A DNA stretch of 64,000 nucleotides from Phocaeicola plebeius DSM 17135 (GTDB lineage: Bacteria; Bacteroidota; Bacteroidia; Bacteroidales; Bacteroidaceae). Position 1 is the stretch's first letter; every line of letters begins with the position of its first letter. Below, one piece after another: positions 16,710 to 25,952 of this stretch. The translations under genes were made by a program, and so were the position numbers. The stretch is from assembly GCF_000187895.1 (NCBI RefSeq), contig NZ_DS990131.1, forward strand, positions 124,001-188,000, in the 5' to 3' direction. A model generated the notes under the pieces. That model worked only from the letters and a program-made list of their open reading frames with translations, ran no database searches and was not told the DNA's origin.

Positions 16710-17385
16710 TATATGGGTGTGTTTTGTATTTGCCAGTCTGCTTCCGCAACTGGCCAAGGCGCAGATTGCCGCCTCAAACCCGCTGGAATGGGCGGCGTTG
16801 GCCGAGGGCAATGAATTGATTAACGGCCAGATAGACAAACAAATCAAAGGACAGACGCAGACCGCCCTGATGCAAAACAGTATCGCAGCAGAGTTCAACC
16901 GCATACACGAGTGGGAGAAACAGTACAACAGCTACCTCAAGACGGCGAGCGGCTATGCCTCGTCGCTGAAAGCCTGCACGCACCTCTATAATGACGGTGT
17001 ACGGATTTTCCTCACACTGGGAAAATTGGGCAAAGCGATACGGAACAATCCGCAGGGTATCGTCGCCAGCATGAACATGAACAACCTCTATATCGAGACG
17101 GCGACGGAACTGGTCTCCGTGTTCACGCTGCTGAACGATGCCGTGGCCAAAGGCGGAACGGAAAACATGCTCACGGGGGCGGAACGGAGCAAAACCCTGT
17201 GGGCTTTGAACGACCAGCTCGCGGCATTCAGCCGGAAACTGCATCTGCTCTATTTGAGCCTGCGCTATTATACCCTGAACGACGTGTGGAACAACATAAC
17301 GGCGGGTATGATAGACCGCAGCAACGGCGAGGTGGCCCGTCTGGCCATGTCCCGCTGGCGCAGGGCGGCAGCCACCGCCCGTTGA
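16690..17385 (+). CDS. Exported conjugation protein, VirB5/TraI-like, copy 1
   Basis: 231 residues with a signal peptide (MRLRIISIWVCFVFASLLPQ) cleaved near AKAQ. The mature part is almost all helical, with a coiled-coil-like region (HEWEKQYNSYLKTASGYASS), the layout of VirB5-type or Bacteroidales TraI-like periplasmic proteins. ATG 16690 is chosen over 16636 because it starts the signal peptide. A paralog follows 27 bases later. Confidence 0.6.
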   Translation: MRLRIISIWVCFVFASLLPQLAKAQIAASNPLEWAALAEGNELINGQIDKQIKGQTQTALMQNSIAAEFNRIHEWEKQYNSYLKTASGYASSLKACTHLYNDGVRIFLTLGKLGKAIRNNPQGIVASMNMNNLYIETATELVSVFTLLNDAVAKGGTENMLTGAERSKTLWALNDQLAAFSRKLHLLYLSLRYYTLNDVWNNITAGMIDRSNGEVARLAMSRWRRAAATAR

Positions 17386-17412
17386 AAAAAGGATAATAAA
17401 AAACGAAGAACG

Positions 17413-18096
17413 ATGAAGCGGATAATCTCGATATGGATTCTGTTGCTGTGCGCCGGTATCTCGAAGGTACAGGCGCAGAACGATGCGACCCTTGCGGGAA
17501 TGATTCTGGTTTATACCAACAAGGCCGAGAAGGAACTGAAAAACCAAGAGAAGGTCATGCTGATGCAAACCACAGGGCATGTGTGGACAAAAGAAGAAGT
17601 GGAAGGTACGACGGACTTGCAACGGGAGTTCAACAATTACCTGAACTCGTTTCGTTCGATTGTCTGCTATGCGGCGCAGATTTACGGTTTCTACCATGAA
17701 ATATCGCAGCTTACGGACAACATGGGCGACTTCACCAAACAATTGAGCAGACATTCGACGGGTGCATTGGCTGTCGCCCTCTCCACGCGGCGCAACCAGA
17801 TTTATCGGGAGATGATATTGAACAGCGTGGAGATTGTGAACGACATCCGCACGGCCTGCCTGTCGGACAACAAGATGACGGAAAGGGAACGTATGGAGAT
17901 CGTGTTCGGCATACGCCCGAAACTCCGGTCGATGAACCGGACGCTGCAACGGCTGACCAAAGCCGTGAAATATACCACGATGGGCGACATCTGGCGAGAA
18001 ATCGACGAGGGCGCACGCCCTGTCGCGGACAAGTACGACATCGTGAAAGCTGCCCAACGGCGATGGCGGCAAAATGGAAGAAATGTTAGACCCTAA
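17413..18096 (+). CDS. Exported conjugation protein, VirB5/TraI-like, copy 2
   Basis: 227 residues: signal peptide MKRIISIWILLLCAGISKVQ, then a mainly helical mature domain. It shares with the upstream neighbour the signal-peptide start (RIISIW), the Y-TLNDVWNNI/Y-TTMGDIWREI segment and the C-terminal RRWR motif, so the two arose by duplication. A periplasmic role in the transfer channel or pilus base is inferred from position. Confidence 0.6.
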   Translation: MKRIISIWILLLCAGISKVQAQNDATLAGMILVYTNKAEKELKNQEKVMLMQTTGHVWTKEEVEGTTDLQREFNNYLNSFRSIVCYAAQIYGFYHEISQLTDNMGDFTKQLSRHSTGALAVALSTRRNQIYREMILNSVEIVNDIRTACLSDNKMTERERMEIVFGIRPKLRSMNRTLQRLTKAVKYTTMGDIWREIDEGARPVADKYDIVKAAQRRWRQNGRNVRP

Positions 18097-18110
18097 AAAA
18101 GAATAAAAAT

Positions 18111-18776
18111 ATGGGAGCTTGGGATACGATATTGAAATACGGCGGAAAGGCCATGAAAGGCATGGGCAAGGCCGCCAATGCGACGGGAAAAAGTGCCGGT
18201 CATGCGGTACTGCATCCCTCGCAGACCCTTCGGGGAGCCGGGCAGGCGGTCAAAATGGCCACCACCGGAGCTGCCGTCGGCTATGTGGGCTGGGAAAAAC
18301 TGACCACCGACAAAAGTGTCGCACGGATCGTCAGTGAGGCCGTAGTCGGCAAATCCGCCACGAATGCCCTTGCAGGTACGACCGAAGACATGAAGGAACT
18401 GAAAGACAAAGCCGGAGAGACGGTCTCTGCCATAGGCGAGGCTGTGGGAGGCACGGACTCGAAACTGAACGGGGTATCGAACTTCCTGCGGGAAGCCTCC
18501 GGCGGTGGGTTGTTCAACATGCTCAGCGGCTTTTTGCGAAACCTCGGAGGAGGCAATGTGTCGGGATTGAACATTGCAGGACTGATTGCGGCGGCGTACC
18601 TCGTGTTCGGACGTTCCGGCTGGCTGGGTAAAATCGCCGGTCTGTTTCTGGGCATGATGCTTATCGGTAACAATGCGGGCGTTGTCCGCACGGTTCCCTC
18701 GGAAACGGTATCGAGGACACAGACGCCGACACTCTCTCCGGAGGAACAAGCGCAAAGCGGAGGAATGAGAAGGTAG
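18111..18776 (+). CDS. Membrane protein of the conjugation block, 221 aa
   Basis: Gly/Ala-rich protein with an amphipathic N-terminus (GGKAMKGMGKAANATGKSAG), one hydrophobic stretch near 60 and two adjacent hydrophobic helices near 160-195 (LNIAGLIAAAYLVFGR and WLGKIAGLFLGMMLIG). The end is polar. No family is recognised. The gene at 19956 has a comparable C-terminal pair of helices, hinting at a shared role in the inner-membrane complex. Confidence 0.6.
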   Translation: MGAWDTILKYGGKAMKGMGKAANATGKSAGHAVLHPSQTLRGAGQAVKMATTGAAVGYVGWEKLTTDKSVARIVSEAVVGKSATNALAGTTEDMKELKDKAGETVSAIGEAVGGTDSKLNGVSNFLREASGGGLFNMLSGFLRNLGGGNVSGLNIAGLIAAAYLVFGRSGWLGKIAGLFLGMMLIGNNAGVVRTVPSETVSRTQTPTLSPEEQAQSGGMRR

Positions 18777-18801
18777 GAACACATAAAAAATATATATCAC
18801 A

Positions 18802-19632
18802 ATGAAATATACGGAAGAAATGATCCTGCACTCGGACAGCGGCTACTGTATGCCGTTCGAAGAGCCGCGGGGAAAAGACGTGGAACTGTCGCTCGGTTAC
18901 GGTGAGCAGGTACACCCGACAACGGGAGAAAAGTTCTTTCATCACGGGATAGACTTCAAAGCGCGGTGCTACATGCTGTCGGCTGTGGCCAGCGGCATCG
19001 TGTCGGGCGTGGGAAACGACCCGGTACACGGCATTTGCCAGACAGTCCGTTACGGCGGGTACGAGGTGACATACGGTCATCTGTCGAATGTGTTCGCCCA
19101 ATTCGGACAGCGGGTGAAAGCCGGACAAACGGTGGCTTTGAGCGGTGAACGGCTGCATATAGAAGTCAAATTCAAGGGTGAGGAACTGAACCCGATAGAG
19201 TTCCTGACCATGTTGTACGGCAACATCAAGGCTTTGCAGGAAGCCGGGGATAACGGCACGGCAGGTTTTTACGATGCGGAAACGGGAGTAAAAAACGACT
19301 ACGAGAAGGACCAAAGGGAAATAGAAGAGCTGATGCTCCGCTTTCTGCCGCTTTACATGGAGGATTTGCAGCGGGGAACGTACACGGTGCCCGCACATAC
19401 GGAACAGTCGCTACGCCACATCTTCACGATGGGAGCGATGAAAGAGTATTTCTACGAGCAGATGCCGAGCATAGCCAATCCCCTCGGACTGGGGCGCAAA
19501 GCCATGCCGCTTGCCTGCAAAGTTCAGAACCTGCTGATAGCGGATTTCCTGAACTACCTTGCCCTGCGGCATGAGGTGTACCTCTCCACAATGGGCGGCG
19601 AGGTAAAAAAAAACTTCATGACGAAGCTGTAG
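18802..19632 (+). CDS. M23-like pseudo-peptidase, zero-frame product (276 aa)
   Basis: The N-terminal half is an M23 fold with the zinc-binding FHHGIDF and YGHLSNV motifs kept. The HxH motif, however, reads GERLHIE: the catalytic first His is Arg, and the loop before it is about six residues shorter than in the other two M23 domains here. No signal peptide is visible. The C-terminal part is helical. The frame ends at TAG 19630-19632 shortly after an A9 run at 19605-19613, and the rest of the protein continues in another frame (19614-19940). It is probably an inactive structural or regulatory hydrolase homolog. Confidence 0.65.
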   Translation: MKYTEEMILHSDSGYCMPFEEPRGKDVELSLGYGEQVHPTTGEKFFHHGIDFKARCYMLSAVASGIVSGVGNDPVHGICQTVRYGGYEVTYGHLSNVFAQFGQRVKAGQTVALSGERLHIEVKFKGEELNPIEFLTMLYGNIKALQEAGDNGTAGFYDAETGVKNDYEKDQREIEELMLRFLPLYMEDLQRGTYTVPAHTEQSLRHIFTMGAMKEYFYEQMPSIANPLGLGRKAMPLACKVQNLLIADFLNYLALRHEVYLSTMGGEVKKNFMTKL

Positions 19633-19940
19633 CGGGCTGCGGACTCATCGACCCGCTGGCGGAGCTGGACATCGACATCCAGAGCTTCGACATATCGAGG
19701 ATTGTCTCCGTCTATCCCGACCGAGCCGGAGTCCGCTGGTGGACGAAAGCATGGTTCAACAACCGGGAAGAAGGGGAAGCCTCGGTGGAAATCGAACGGG
19801 AACAGGCGGTACGCTTCATTCAAGACCGTATCGAAAAAGATGCATGGCTCGAAGAGTTCTTCCCCAAGCAAATGGAAGTGTACCACAACGCCATCGAACA
19901 AACGAAGGAACAACTGCTGAAACAGATAAACATGATATAG
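19614..19940 (+). CDS. Continuation of the M23-like gene in the -1 frame
   Basis: A clean frame of 108 codons without an early start codon follows the A-run: LHDEAVAGCGLIDPLAELDI through to EQTKEQLLKQINMI. The codons around the run are GTA AAA AAA AAC, which contains the canonical slippery heptamer A AAA AAC in the correct phase; a -1 slip gives AAA AAA CTT and enters this frame. Either programmed frameshifting or transcript slippage makes a product of about 385 residues, or an indel has split the gene. The next gene starts 15 bases after the stop. Confidence 0.55.
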   Translation, partial: LHDEAVAGCGLIDPLAELDIDIQSFDISRIVSVYPDRAGVRWWTKAWFNNREEGEASVEIEREQAVRFIQDRIEKDAWLEEFFPKQMEVYHNAIEQTKEQLLKQINMI

Positions 19941-19955
19941 AAAGATATTGATTAT

Positions 19956-21761
19956 ATGGACGAAATCAAACATAGCAGGAGGTTTGCGGAAATAGAGACC
20001 CTCATGGGCAGTTATTTCCGCCATCATCTCGTCCCCGTCATGACGCAGACGCAAACCTACCTGACCGAGAAGCAGGGCGAGGAAATGAAGGAGTATTCGA
20101 CTTCCATAAACGGCATACTCGGCATGATGGCGTCGGCGGGCCAACCGCTCTCCGACCCGTACCAAACACTCAAGGTAACGGGAGAATGGAACTCCAAGAC
20201 AACCGAAGACTACATCGGGATGTGCAAGGAACGGATTCTCTCGTCGGAGGAAATACAGCACGATCTCGCCTACATGGCCGGCGAGTGGCGCAATGCCGTC
20301 GTGCAGGAAGTCGGACGCGAGCGTTACGATGAACTGTCGCAGGAATTGGGCTGTGACCTCGCCTACGCTTTCGTGGACTACCGCATGGAGCAACTGATGA
20401 TAGATCATCTGGTGAAGGAACGTATGCCCAAATCCTCGGCGGACTACATCATCCGCAAAGCGGCTGAATCGAGCTTGTTGGGGTTGCCGCAGGCGTTGAG
20501 CCGCTCGCCGCTGGCCGAAGAGATAGAGAGGCGCGGAGAGGCCGCTTATCGTCCGAGCAAGTTTGAGAAAGGCGCAGGTTGGGTATTGGGGGCTTCAGCC
20601 GATACCGTCATGCTGGGCGGCGCAGGTTCGTGGGCGAGCTTCGCACGGTTCATCGGAGCGGATACAGCCATCTCGGCCGTTGCCGATCACTTCGGGGCAG
20701 AAGAGACACAGACGCTCTCCGCAGAGGAGTGTATCAGCAAGGGGGTGTTTGGCAGCGAGAAAAACGTTTTCGACACTTTCCGTAAGGAAGCAGCCTCAAT
20801 TTCCTCCAAAGAAAACACACTCTTGGCCGAAGCCAACGGAGAGTTACAGAAAAAGATACCGATTATAACATTCGATTTTATGGATTGGTGGAAAACAGAC
20901 AGTATAAATATGCCGTGGCGGGAAGAAACTGCCGGGGAAGAACGGAAGCGGACAGAACGGTATAAAGATGTGCCGATGGTGGTCGCTCCCGGACAGGAGG
21001 AAGCCTATCTGCAAGACTTGGAAAGAGGGAAAACCGAAACGGAACAAGCTGGTCAGGAATCCGAACAGAGGGAAAAAGAGGCGAAAGAAGTGCAGGCTTC
21101 CACAGTTTCCACCGAGAAAACGATACGGGAAGAGCCATCCGGACAAGAACCGCAGACCATACAGACCAACGAGAACGGTTGGGACGGGCTGACCCGTTTC
21201 CTCGGACTGGAAGGTTTCAGCGAAGTCATGAGTAATCCGGGCAGTGTGTTGGCCATGCTGCCAGACATGCTATTGGGTATATTCACAGGCAAGACGCAAT
21301 CGCTGGGACTGAAAGAAAACCTGCTGCCGATAGCGAGTATCGTGGCGGGCATATTCGTCAAGAATCCGATGCTGAAGATGTTGCTTATCGGCTTGGGTGG
21401 TGCGAACCTGCTGAACAAGGCGGGGTACGAAGCATTGGGAAAAGAAAGGACGGAGAGAAACGGAAATGTGGCCACGACCGACAAAAAGGTGCAGTACAGA
21501 CGCTATCCCGATGAGCCGCTCAATCCACGTATTGTGAATCCGGTACTGCAAGGCAATACCCTTATTGCCACGATAGACCACGTGCCCTGCACGGTGCAGC
21601 TTAATTCCACGGTGGCGGACGCCTACCGTGCCGGTGCCTTGCCGCTGAACACGCTGGCCAATGCCGTGCTCGCTCAAAGCGACCGTCTCCGTCAGATGGC
21701 TTCACAGAACTATGACAACGGACAACAGGAGACCATCGTGCGGACACGGGGCATCCAGTAA
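19956..21761 (+). CDS. Conjugation-block membrane protein, 601 aa
   Basis: Long N-terminal helical region (1-300) with a hydrophobic stretch near 215, a low-complexity Glu/Gln/Lys region (330-400), then two hydrophobic helices near 430-480 (LAMLPDMLLGIFTG and KNPMLKMLLIGLGGANLLNK) and a soluble C-terminus with a beta-strand block (GNTLIATIDHVPCTVQLN). No family is recognised. It is likely an inner-membrane component or scaffold of the transfer system. Confidence 0.6.
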   Translation: MDEIKHSRRFAEIETLMGSYFRHHLVPVMTQTQTYLTEKQGEEMKEYSTSINGILGMMASAGQPLSDPYQTLKVTGEWNSKTTEDYIGMCKERILSSEEIQHDLAYMAGEWRNAVVQEVGRERYDELSQELGCDLAYAFVDYRMEQLMIDHLVKERMPKSSADYIIRKAAESSLLGLPQALSRSPLAEEIERRGEAAYRPSKFEKGAGWVLGASADTVMLGGAGSWASFARFIGADTAISAVADHFGAEETQTLSAEECISKGVFGSEKNVFDTFRKEAASISSKENTLLAEANGELQKKIPIITFDFMDWWKTDSINMPWREETAGEERKRTERYKDVPMVVAPGQEEAYLQDLERGKTETEQAGQESEQREKEAKEVQASTVSTEKTIREEPSGQEPQTIQTNENGWDGLTRFLGLEGFSEVMSNPGSVLAMLPDMLLGIFTGKTQSLGLKENLLPIASIVAGIFVKNPMLKMLLIGLGGANLLNKAGYEALGKERTERNGNVATTDKKVQYRRYPDEPLNPRIVNPVLQGNTLIATIDHVPCTVQLNSTVADAYRAGALPLNTLANAVLAQSDRLRQMASQNYDNGQQETIVRTRGIQ

Positions 21762-21793
21762 TCCCATCTTGTAACCGACAAAAATTTTGGAAT

Positions 21794-24133
21794 ATGAAAG
21801 AGAAATCGCAGATAGAAAAGAATGCCGAGGAGCGACAGATAGAGTTGCTCTCCACAGCTTTGAACGAAGCATCGAACGCCGGAGGCCACTGGCTCAACGC
21901 CGCTGGCAAAGGTTTTCCAAAATTCTACCCGCGCGGTGTCGCCGTCAGCCCGTTCAACGGGTTGTTCATGGCCTTGCATTCAGACCGGAACGGGTGCAAG
22001 ACCAACCTGTTTACCCTTTACAGCGATGCCAAGGCTCGCGGCACATCTGTCCGTGAGCACGAGCAGGGAGTTCCGTTCCTGTTCTACAACTGGAATAAGT
22101 ACGTCCATCGCAACAATCCGGAGGACATCATCAGCCGGGACGCCTATCTGAAACTGGACGAGGAGGTGCAGAAACAGTACAAGGGCATACATAACCGGGA
22201 GATTCGCACACTTTTCAATATCGACCAAACGACACTACCTTACGTGGATAAGGAGGAATACGATATGGTATTGCTGAAAGACGGCAGTGCTGTGGAACGG
22301 GGATATTCCGAGGCCGACGAACGGCGATTGCATATCCGTTTCAACGACTTCCTGCTGAAAATGCGGGACAATCTCGTGCCCGTGCGTTCGGACGGAAGCG
22401 GAATGCCCCATTACGAGACAGACCGCGATGCGGTCTATATGCCGCGCCAACGGGATTTCGGACACTACAACGATTATGTACAGGAGGCACTGCGGCAAAT
22501 CGTAAGTGCCACGGGACACCAGCAACGGCTGGCCCGTGAAGGCATGGTGATGAAAAACGGTATGGGTCCCTCGGAAGATGCCCTCAAACAGGAACGGCTA
22601 ATCGTGGAGATGGCTTCGGGAATCAAAATGCTGGAATTGGGACTGCCCGCCCGTCTGTCCGACAAAAGCCTTGAACTGGTGGACTACTGGAACCGGGAAC
22701 TCAAGGAGAACCCCAACCTGATGGACGCCCTCGAAAGCGACGTGAACAACGCCCTCGAAGTAATCCATAAGGCAGAACGGGGCGAGAAAATCGAATATGC
22801 CACGATGCGCAACCGCCGGCAGACCTCGGACATGCAGGAGCAGTTACCCAAGCATTTCTATGTAGCTGACGAGATCCGGAAACACCCGAACAAGGAGGAT
22901 AAGACCATTGTCATCGTCATCGACCCGTCCTCGAAATCGGCGGATGTGATACTCCCTGCCGGTGCGTCGCCGGAAGTGGACAATGAAGTGCCGGGCATAA
23001 ACAAGGCCCGTATCGGCAGGGCTTTGCGAAGGGAAGGGATCGAAAACGTGCGTTTCTTCAATCCTGACGGCGCATGGGGGTACAGGCCCGATGATACTTA
23101 TTTCGCCCAAAAACAGGTGTCACTGGCCCGGCTGAAGAACTGGGCATTGGAGATGCTTTCCACACTGGACGTAACGCCTGCGGTCAAACGGGCGGACGAA
23201 ATCGGCTTCGACCAAGTACAGATGATTCAGGACGACAAGAACCGCTGGGCGCTGTATCTGAAGCCCGAACATCAGAGCGGGTACAGTATCTATCCCGACA
23301 AGGACGACCTGAACCGCTTCTTCTCCACACTCAAACAGTCGATGGACAATATCGAAAATGTACGCATGGAGCTGGCGCACAAGTATTATACACTGGCGGA
23401 AACACAACCCGATCTGAAAGTGGACCTGTTCAGCAGCGGGGCGCAGGACATCGACCTGAACCGGATTCAGCGTGTGTCCGTGTTCAAGACCAAACAAGAA
23501 GGGACTCTGTGCGTGGCGACCATCGACGGAAAGAAATTACAACCCCGAAGCGTCACCCGGCAACAATGGCAACGCATGTGGGTGGCGGAGGACCGTGCCA
23601 AATACAAATGCCATCTGGCGGCCACGCTTTTCGCCGACGTACTGCGCAAAGGACAGACGCAGGAAGAGAGTGCCGGAAAGAAACAAGGAGAAGAAGATAC
23701 CCAGCAGCAGGATAAAGACAAGAATCCTAAACAAACCGCCGGGGAAGCCCAGAAAACCGGTTCATCCCTAAAAGAGTTGTCCATAAAAGATATACCGGAA
23801 CAACTGTATGACAAATACGAGAAAATCAAAGAGGAACAACCGGAAGCGGTCGTCCTTTTCAAACATGGGAACAACTATTATGCTTCCATGTATGATGCGG
23901 AGACCATTGCGAACGAACTGAACCTGCCTCCGAGCAAAGAACGCGTTCCGTATGATGCAAACAAAATCATATTGGTATTCGAGCATGACAATGAGGAAAC
24001 AAGGCAGCAAATTCATGCGCTACGGGCATACGTGATGGATTGTGACGGTATGTCTAAGGCACAGCAAAACGGGTCTGCAGAAACAACCGACGAAGAGAAC
24101 GAGAACGAACAACGTCCAACTATGAGGAGGTAG
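21794..24133 (+). CDS. Large ArdC-like protein with a degenerate protease motif, 779 aa
   Basis: The first 100 residues match the ArdC-type ssDNA-binding domain (FPKFYPRGVAVSPFNGLFMA). A following region aligns with the zincin-like part of the neighbouring ArdC, but where that protein has FHEMVHSTG this one has LRQIVSATG, so the HExxH zinc site is gone. The C-terminal half contains ADEIGFDQVQMIQDDKNRWA and a charged linker near 620-660. It is probably a non-catalytic DNA-binding partner in transfer or anti-restriction. Confidence 0.6.
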   Translation: MKEKSQIEKNAEERQIELLSTALNEASNAGGHWLNAAGKGFPKFYPRGVAVSPFNGLFMALHSDRNGCKTNLFTLYSDAKARGTSVREHEQGVPFLFYNWNKYVHRNNPEDIISRDAYLKLDEEVQKQYKGIHNREIRTLFNIDQTTLPYVDKEEYDMVLLKDGSAVERGYSEADERRLHIRFNDFLLKMRDNLVPVRSDGSGMPHYETDRDAVYMPRQRDFGHYNDYVQEALRQIVSATGHQQRLAREGMVMKNGMGPSEDALKQERLIVEMASGIKMLELGLPARLSDKSLELVDYWNRELKENPNLMDALESDVNNALEVIHKAERGEKIEYATMRNRRQTSDMQEQLPKHFYVADEIRKHPNKEDKTIVIVIDPSSKSADVILPAGASPEVDNEVPGINKARIGRALRREGIENVRFFNPDGAWGYRPDDTYFAQKQVSLARLKNWALEMLSTLDVTPAVKRADEIGFDQVQMIQDDKNRWALYLKPEHQSGYSIYPDKDDLNRFFSTLKQSMDNIENVRMELAHKYYTLAETQPDLKVDLFSSGAQDIDLNRIQRVSVFKTKQEGTLCVATIDGKKLQPRSVTRQQWQRMWVAEDRAKYKCHLAATLFADVLRKGQTQEESAGKKQGEEDTQQQDKDKNPKQTAGEAQKTGSSLKELSIKDIPEQLYDKYEKIKEEQPEAVVLFKHGNNYYASMYDAETIANELNLPPSKERVPYDANKIILVFEHDNEETRQQIHALRAYVMDCDGMSKAQQNGSAETTDEENENEQRPTMRR

Positions 24134-24137
24134 AAAT

Positions 24138-25685
24138 ATGGCAAACAAGAATCAAGAATATACAAGACAATACGCAGACTATGCGATGGAACAGATGCGG
24201 CGATACGGCATTCCGGCCTCCGTGACGCTGGCACAGGGCATACTGGAAAGTTCCAACGGACAGAGCCGTTTGGCGCAGAATGAGAACAACCACTTCGGTA
24301 TCAAGGCCACGCCCGAATGGATTGCCGGGGGTGGCCGGTACGGCCTGTATTCCGATGACAAGCCGAACGAGAAGTTCTGCAGTTACGACAGTGTGGGCGA
24401 TTCGTATGAGCACCACTCACGCTTCCTGAAAGAGAACAGCCGCTATGCCCGCTGTTTCTCGCTCTCTCCCGACGACTACAAAGGCTGGACGCAGGGCCTC
24501 GAAAAGGCGGGCTATGCCACGGGCGGGCATTATGCCGACAGTCTGCAACGTATCATCGAGCAGAACGGGCTGCAAAAGTACGACCGTCAGGTCATGCAGG
24601 AGATGGAAGCGCAGGGAAAGCGGTTCGGTGTAGAGGAGAATCCGCTCCGGGAGGCCGGAAATGCAGTGGACTATTCGTTTCCGGTGGAACGGAAAGAGTT
24701 TCTTTTCGTTACCTCACCGTTCGGTATGCGGCAAGATCCGACAGACGGCAAGGAGCGTATGCACAAGGGTATCGACATCCGGTGCGACGGCGATGCGGTC
24801 TTGGCCACGGAAAAAGACGGAAAGGTCATTGCCGTCAACGGCAAAAGCAATACGCCCGGCGGCAAGTCTCTGACAGTGGAATACACCCGTCCGGACGGCA
24901 GCAAGGTACAATGTACCTACATGCACCTCGGCGAAATTTCCGTAAAGGCAGGTGATACGGTACAGGCGGGCCAGAAGCTCGGTCGGTCCGGCAACACTGG
25001 AACACGAACGACGGGAGAACATCTGCACTTCGGTGTCAAACAGATTTATGCGGACGGTACACAGCGGGACGTCGATCCGGCGGCTTATCTGGCTGAAATC
25101 GCCCAAAAAGGCCACATCAAACAACAGGTGCTGCATAACGGAAACGACCTACTCGCCCGATATAAGGGAACAGAAGAAAATGTCACCGGCAAAAGCCTTT
25201 CGCCCGATGCATGGATGAAAAAACTACTCTCCTCGGAGGACAGCGGCGTGGGACTGTCAGGGTGTAGCGACCCTATCGTGGAGATGGCCATGACCGCTTT
25301 TACCTCCCTGATGTTGCTGGCGACGCAAATCGACAGCAAAAACGAGGAAGAACAAAAGGCGGCCATTTCCGAGGCGATAGACCGCCGGGAAATCGACCTG
25401 ACATCGCTGTTGCCCGGCATGAAAAGTTGCGACCTCGTGATCGGGGAAAACGGGCGGGCTGTCCTACAGGCGGACAACGGAAGCGTCCAGGTATCGCGGG
25501 AACTGACCTCTGCCGAGTTAAGCCGCCTGTCGGTGACGCTGAACGACGGTTCTCTTTCGGAAGAAGCCAAACGACTGCGTGTGACCGGAGTGCTGAACAC
25601 GGTCATCCTCTCGGAGGCGGCTTCGCAGAACTTTGAACGGGGAATGTCCGAACAACGGGCACAATCGGAAAACCTGAAAAGATAA
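24138..25685 (+). CDS. Muramidase (FlgJ/glucosaminidase-like) plus M23 peptidase, 515 aa
   Basis: Two wall-degrading domains are fused. Residues 10-140 form a glucosaminidase-type domain (PASVTLAQGILESSNGQSRL, with the catalytic Glu; NNHFGIKATPEW). Residues 195-310 form an M23 domain with MHKGIDIR, YMHLGEI and TTGEHLHFG, so its active site is intact. The C-terminal 180 residues are unrecognised. No signal peptide is seen, so export may use the transfer apparatus itself. The enzyme probably opens peptidoglycan for channel assembly. Confidence 0.85.
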   Translation: MANKNQEYTRQYADYAMEQMRRYGIPASVTLAQGILESSNGQSRLAQNENNHFGIKATPEWIAGGGRYGLYSDDKPNEKFCSYDSVGDSYEHHSRFLKENSRYARCFSLSPDDYKGWTQGLEKAGYATGGHYADSLQRIIEQNGLQKYDRQVMQEMEAQGKRFGVEENPLREAGNAVDYSFPVERKEFLFVTSPFGMRQDPTDGKERMHKGIDIRCDGDAVLATEKDGKVIAVNGKSNTPGGKSLTVEYTRPDGSKVQCTYMHLGEISVKAGDTVQAGQKLGRSGNTGTRTTGEHLHFGVKQIYADGTQRDVDPAAYLAEIAQKGHIKQQVLHNGNDLLARYKGTEENVTGKSLSPDAWMKKLLSSEDSGVGLSGCSDPIVEMAMTAFTSLMLLATQIDSKNEEEQKAAISEAIDRREIDLTSLLPGMKSCDLVIGENGRAVLQADNGSVQVSRELTSAELSRLSVTLNDGSLSEEAKRLRVTGVLNTVILSEAASQNFERGMSEQRAQSENLKR

Positions 25686-25696
25686 TCCCAAAAGTC

Positions 25697-25873
25697 ATGA
25701 TAAAACGCGTGATGATACGACTTTGCGGGTATTTGTCCGGGTTGTCCGCCTGCGCCCTGCATATCCTGTTCTGTTCCCGACTCTTCGGTTGGACGGCGAC
25801 GTTTGTCATCGTGGGCATTCAACTGGGTATTGCCGGCTGGATTATCTACATGAGAATACGTGCACCCGATTAG
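25697..25873 (+). CDS. Small membrane protein, 58 aa
   Basis: Starts MIKRVMIRLCGYLSGLSACA and has two hydrophobic helices (YLSGLSACALHILFC and TATFVIVGIQLGIAGWIIYM) joined by a short turn, with a polar end (RIRAPD). It starts 12 bases after the preceding stop in the same direction, so it belongs to the operon. Function unknown. Confidence 0.6.
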   Translation: MIKRVMIRLCGYLSGLSACALHILFCSRLFGWTATFVIVGIQLGIAGWIIYMRIRAPD

Positions 25874-25952
25874 GAAACAGTTTCAGCATGTTCAACTTCA
25901 AGATACCTCGCTTTGTCCGGTGGACTATGTATCACTAAAAAGATAAAAGAAG

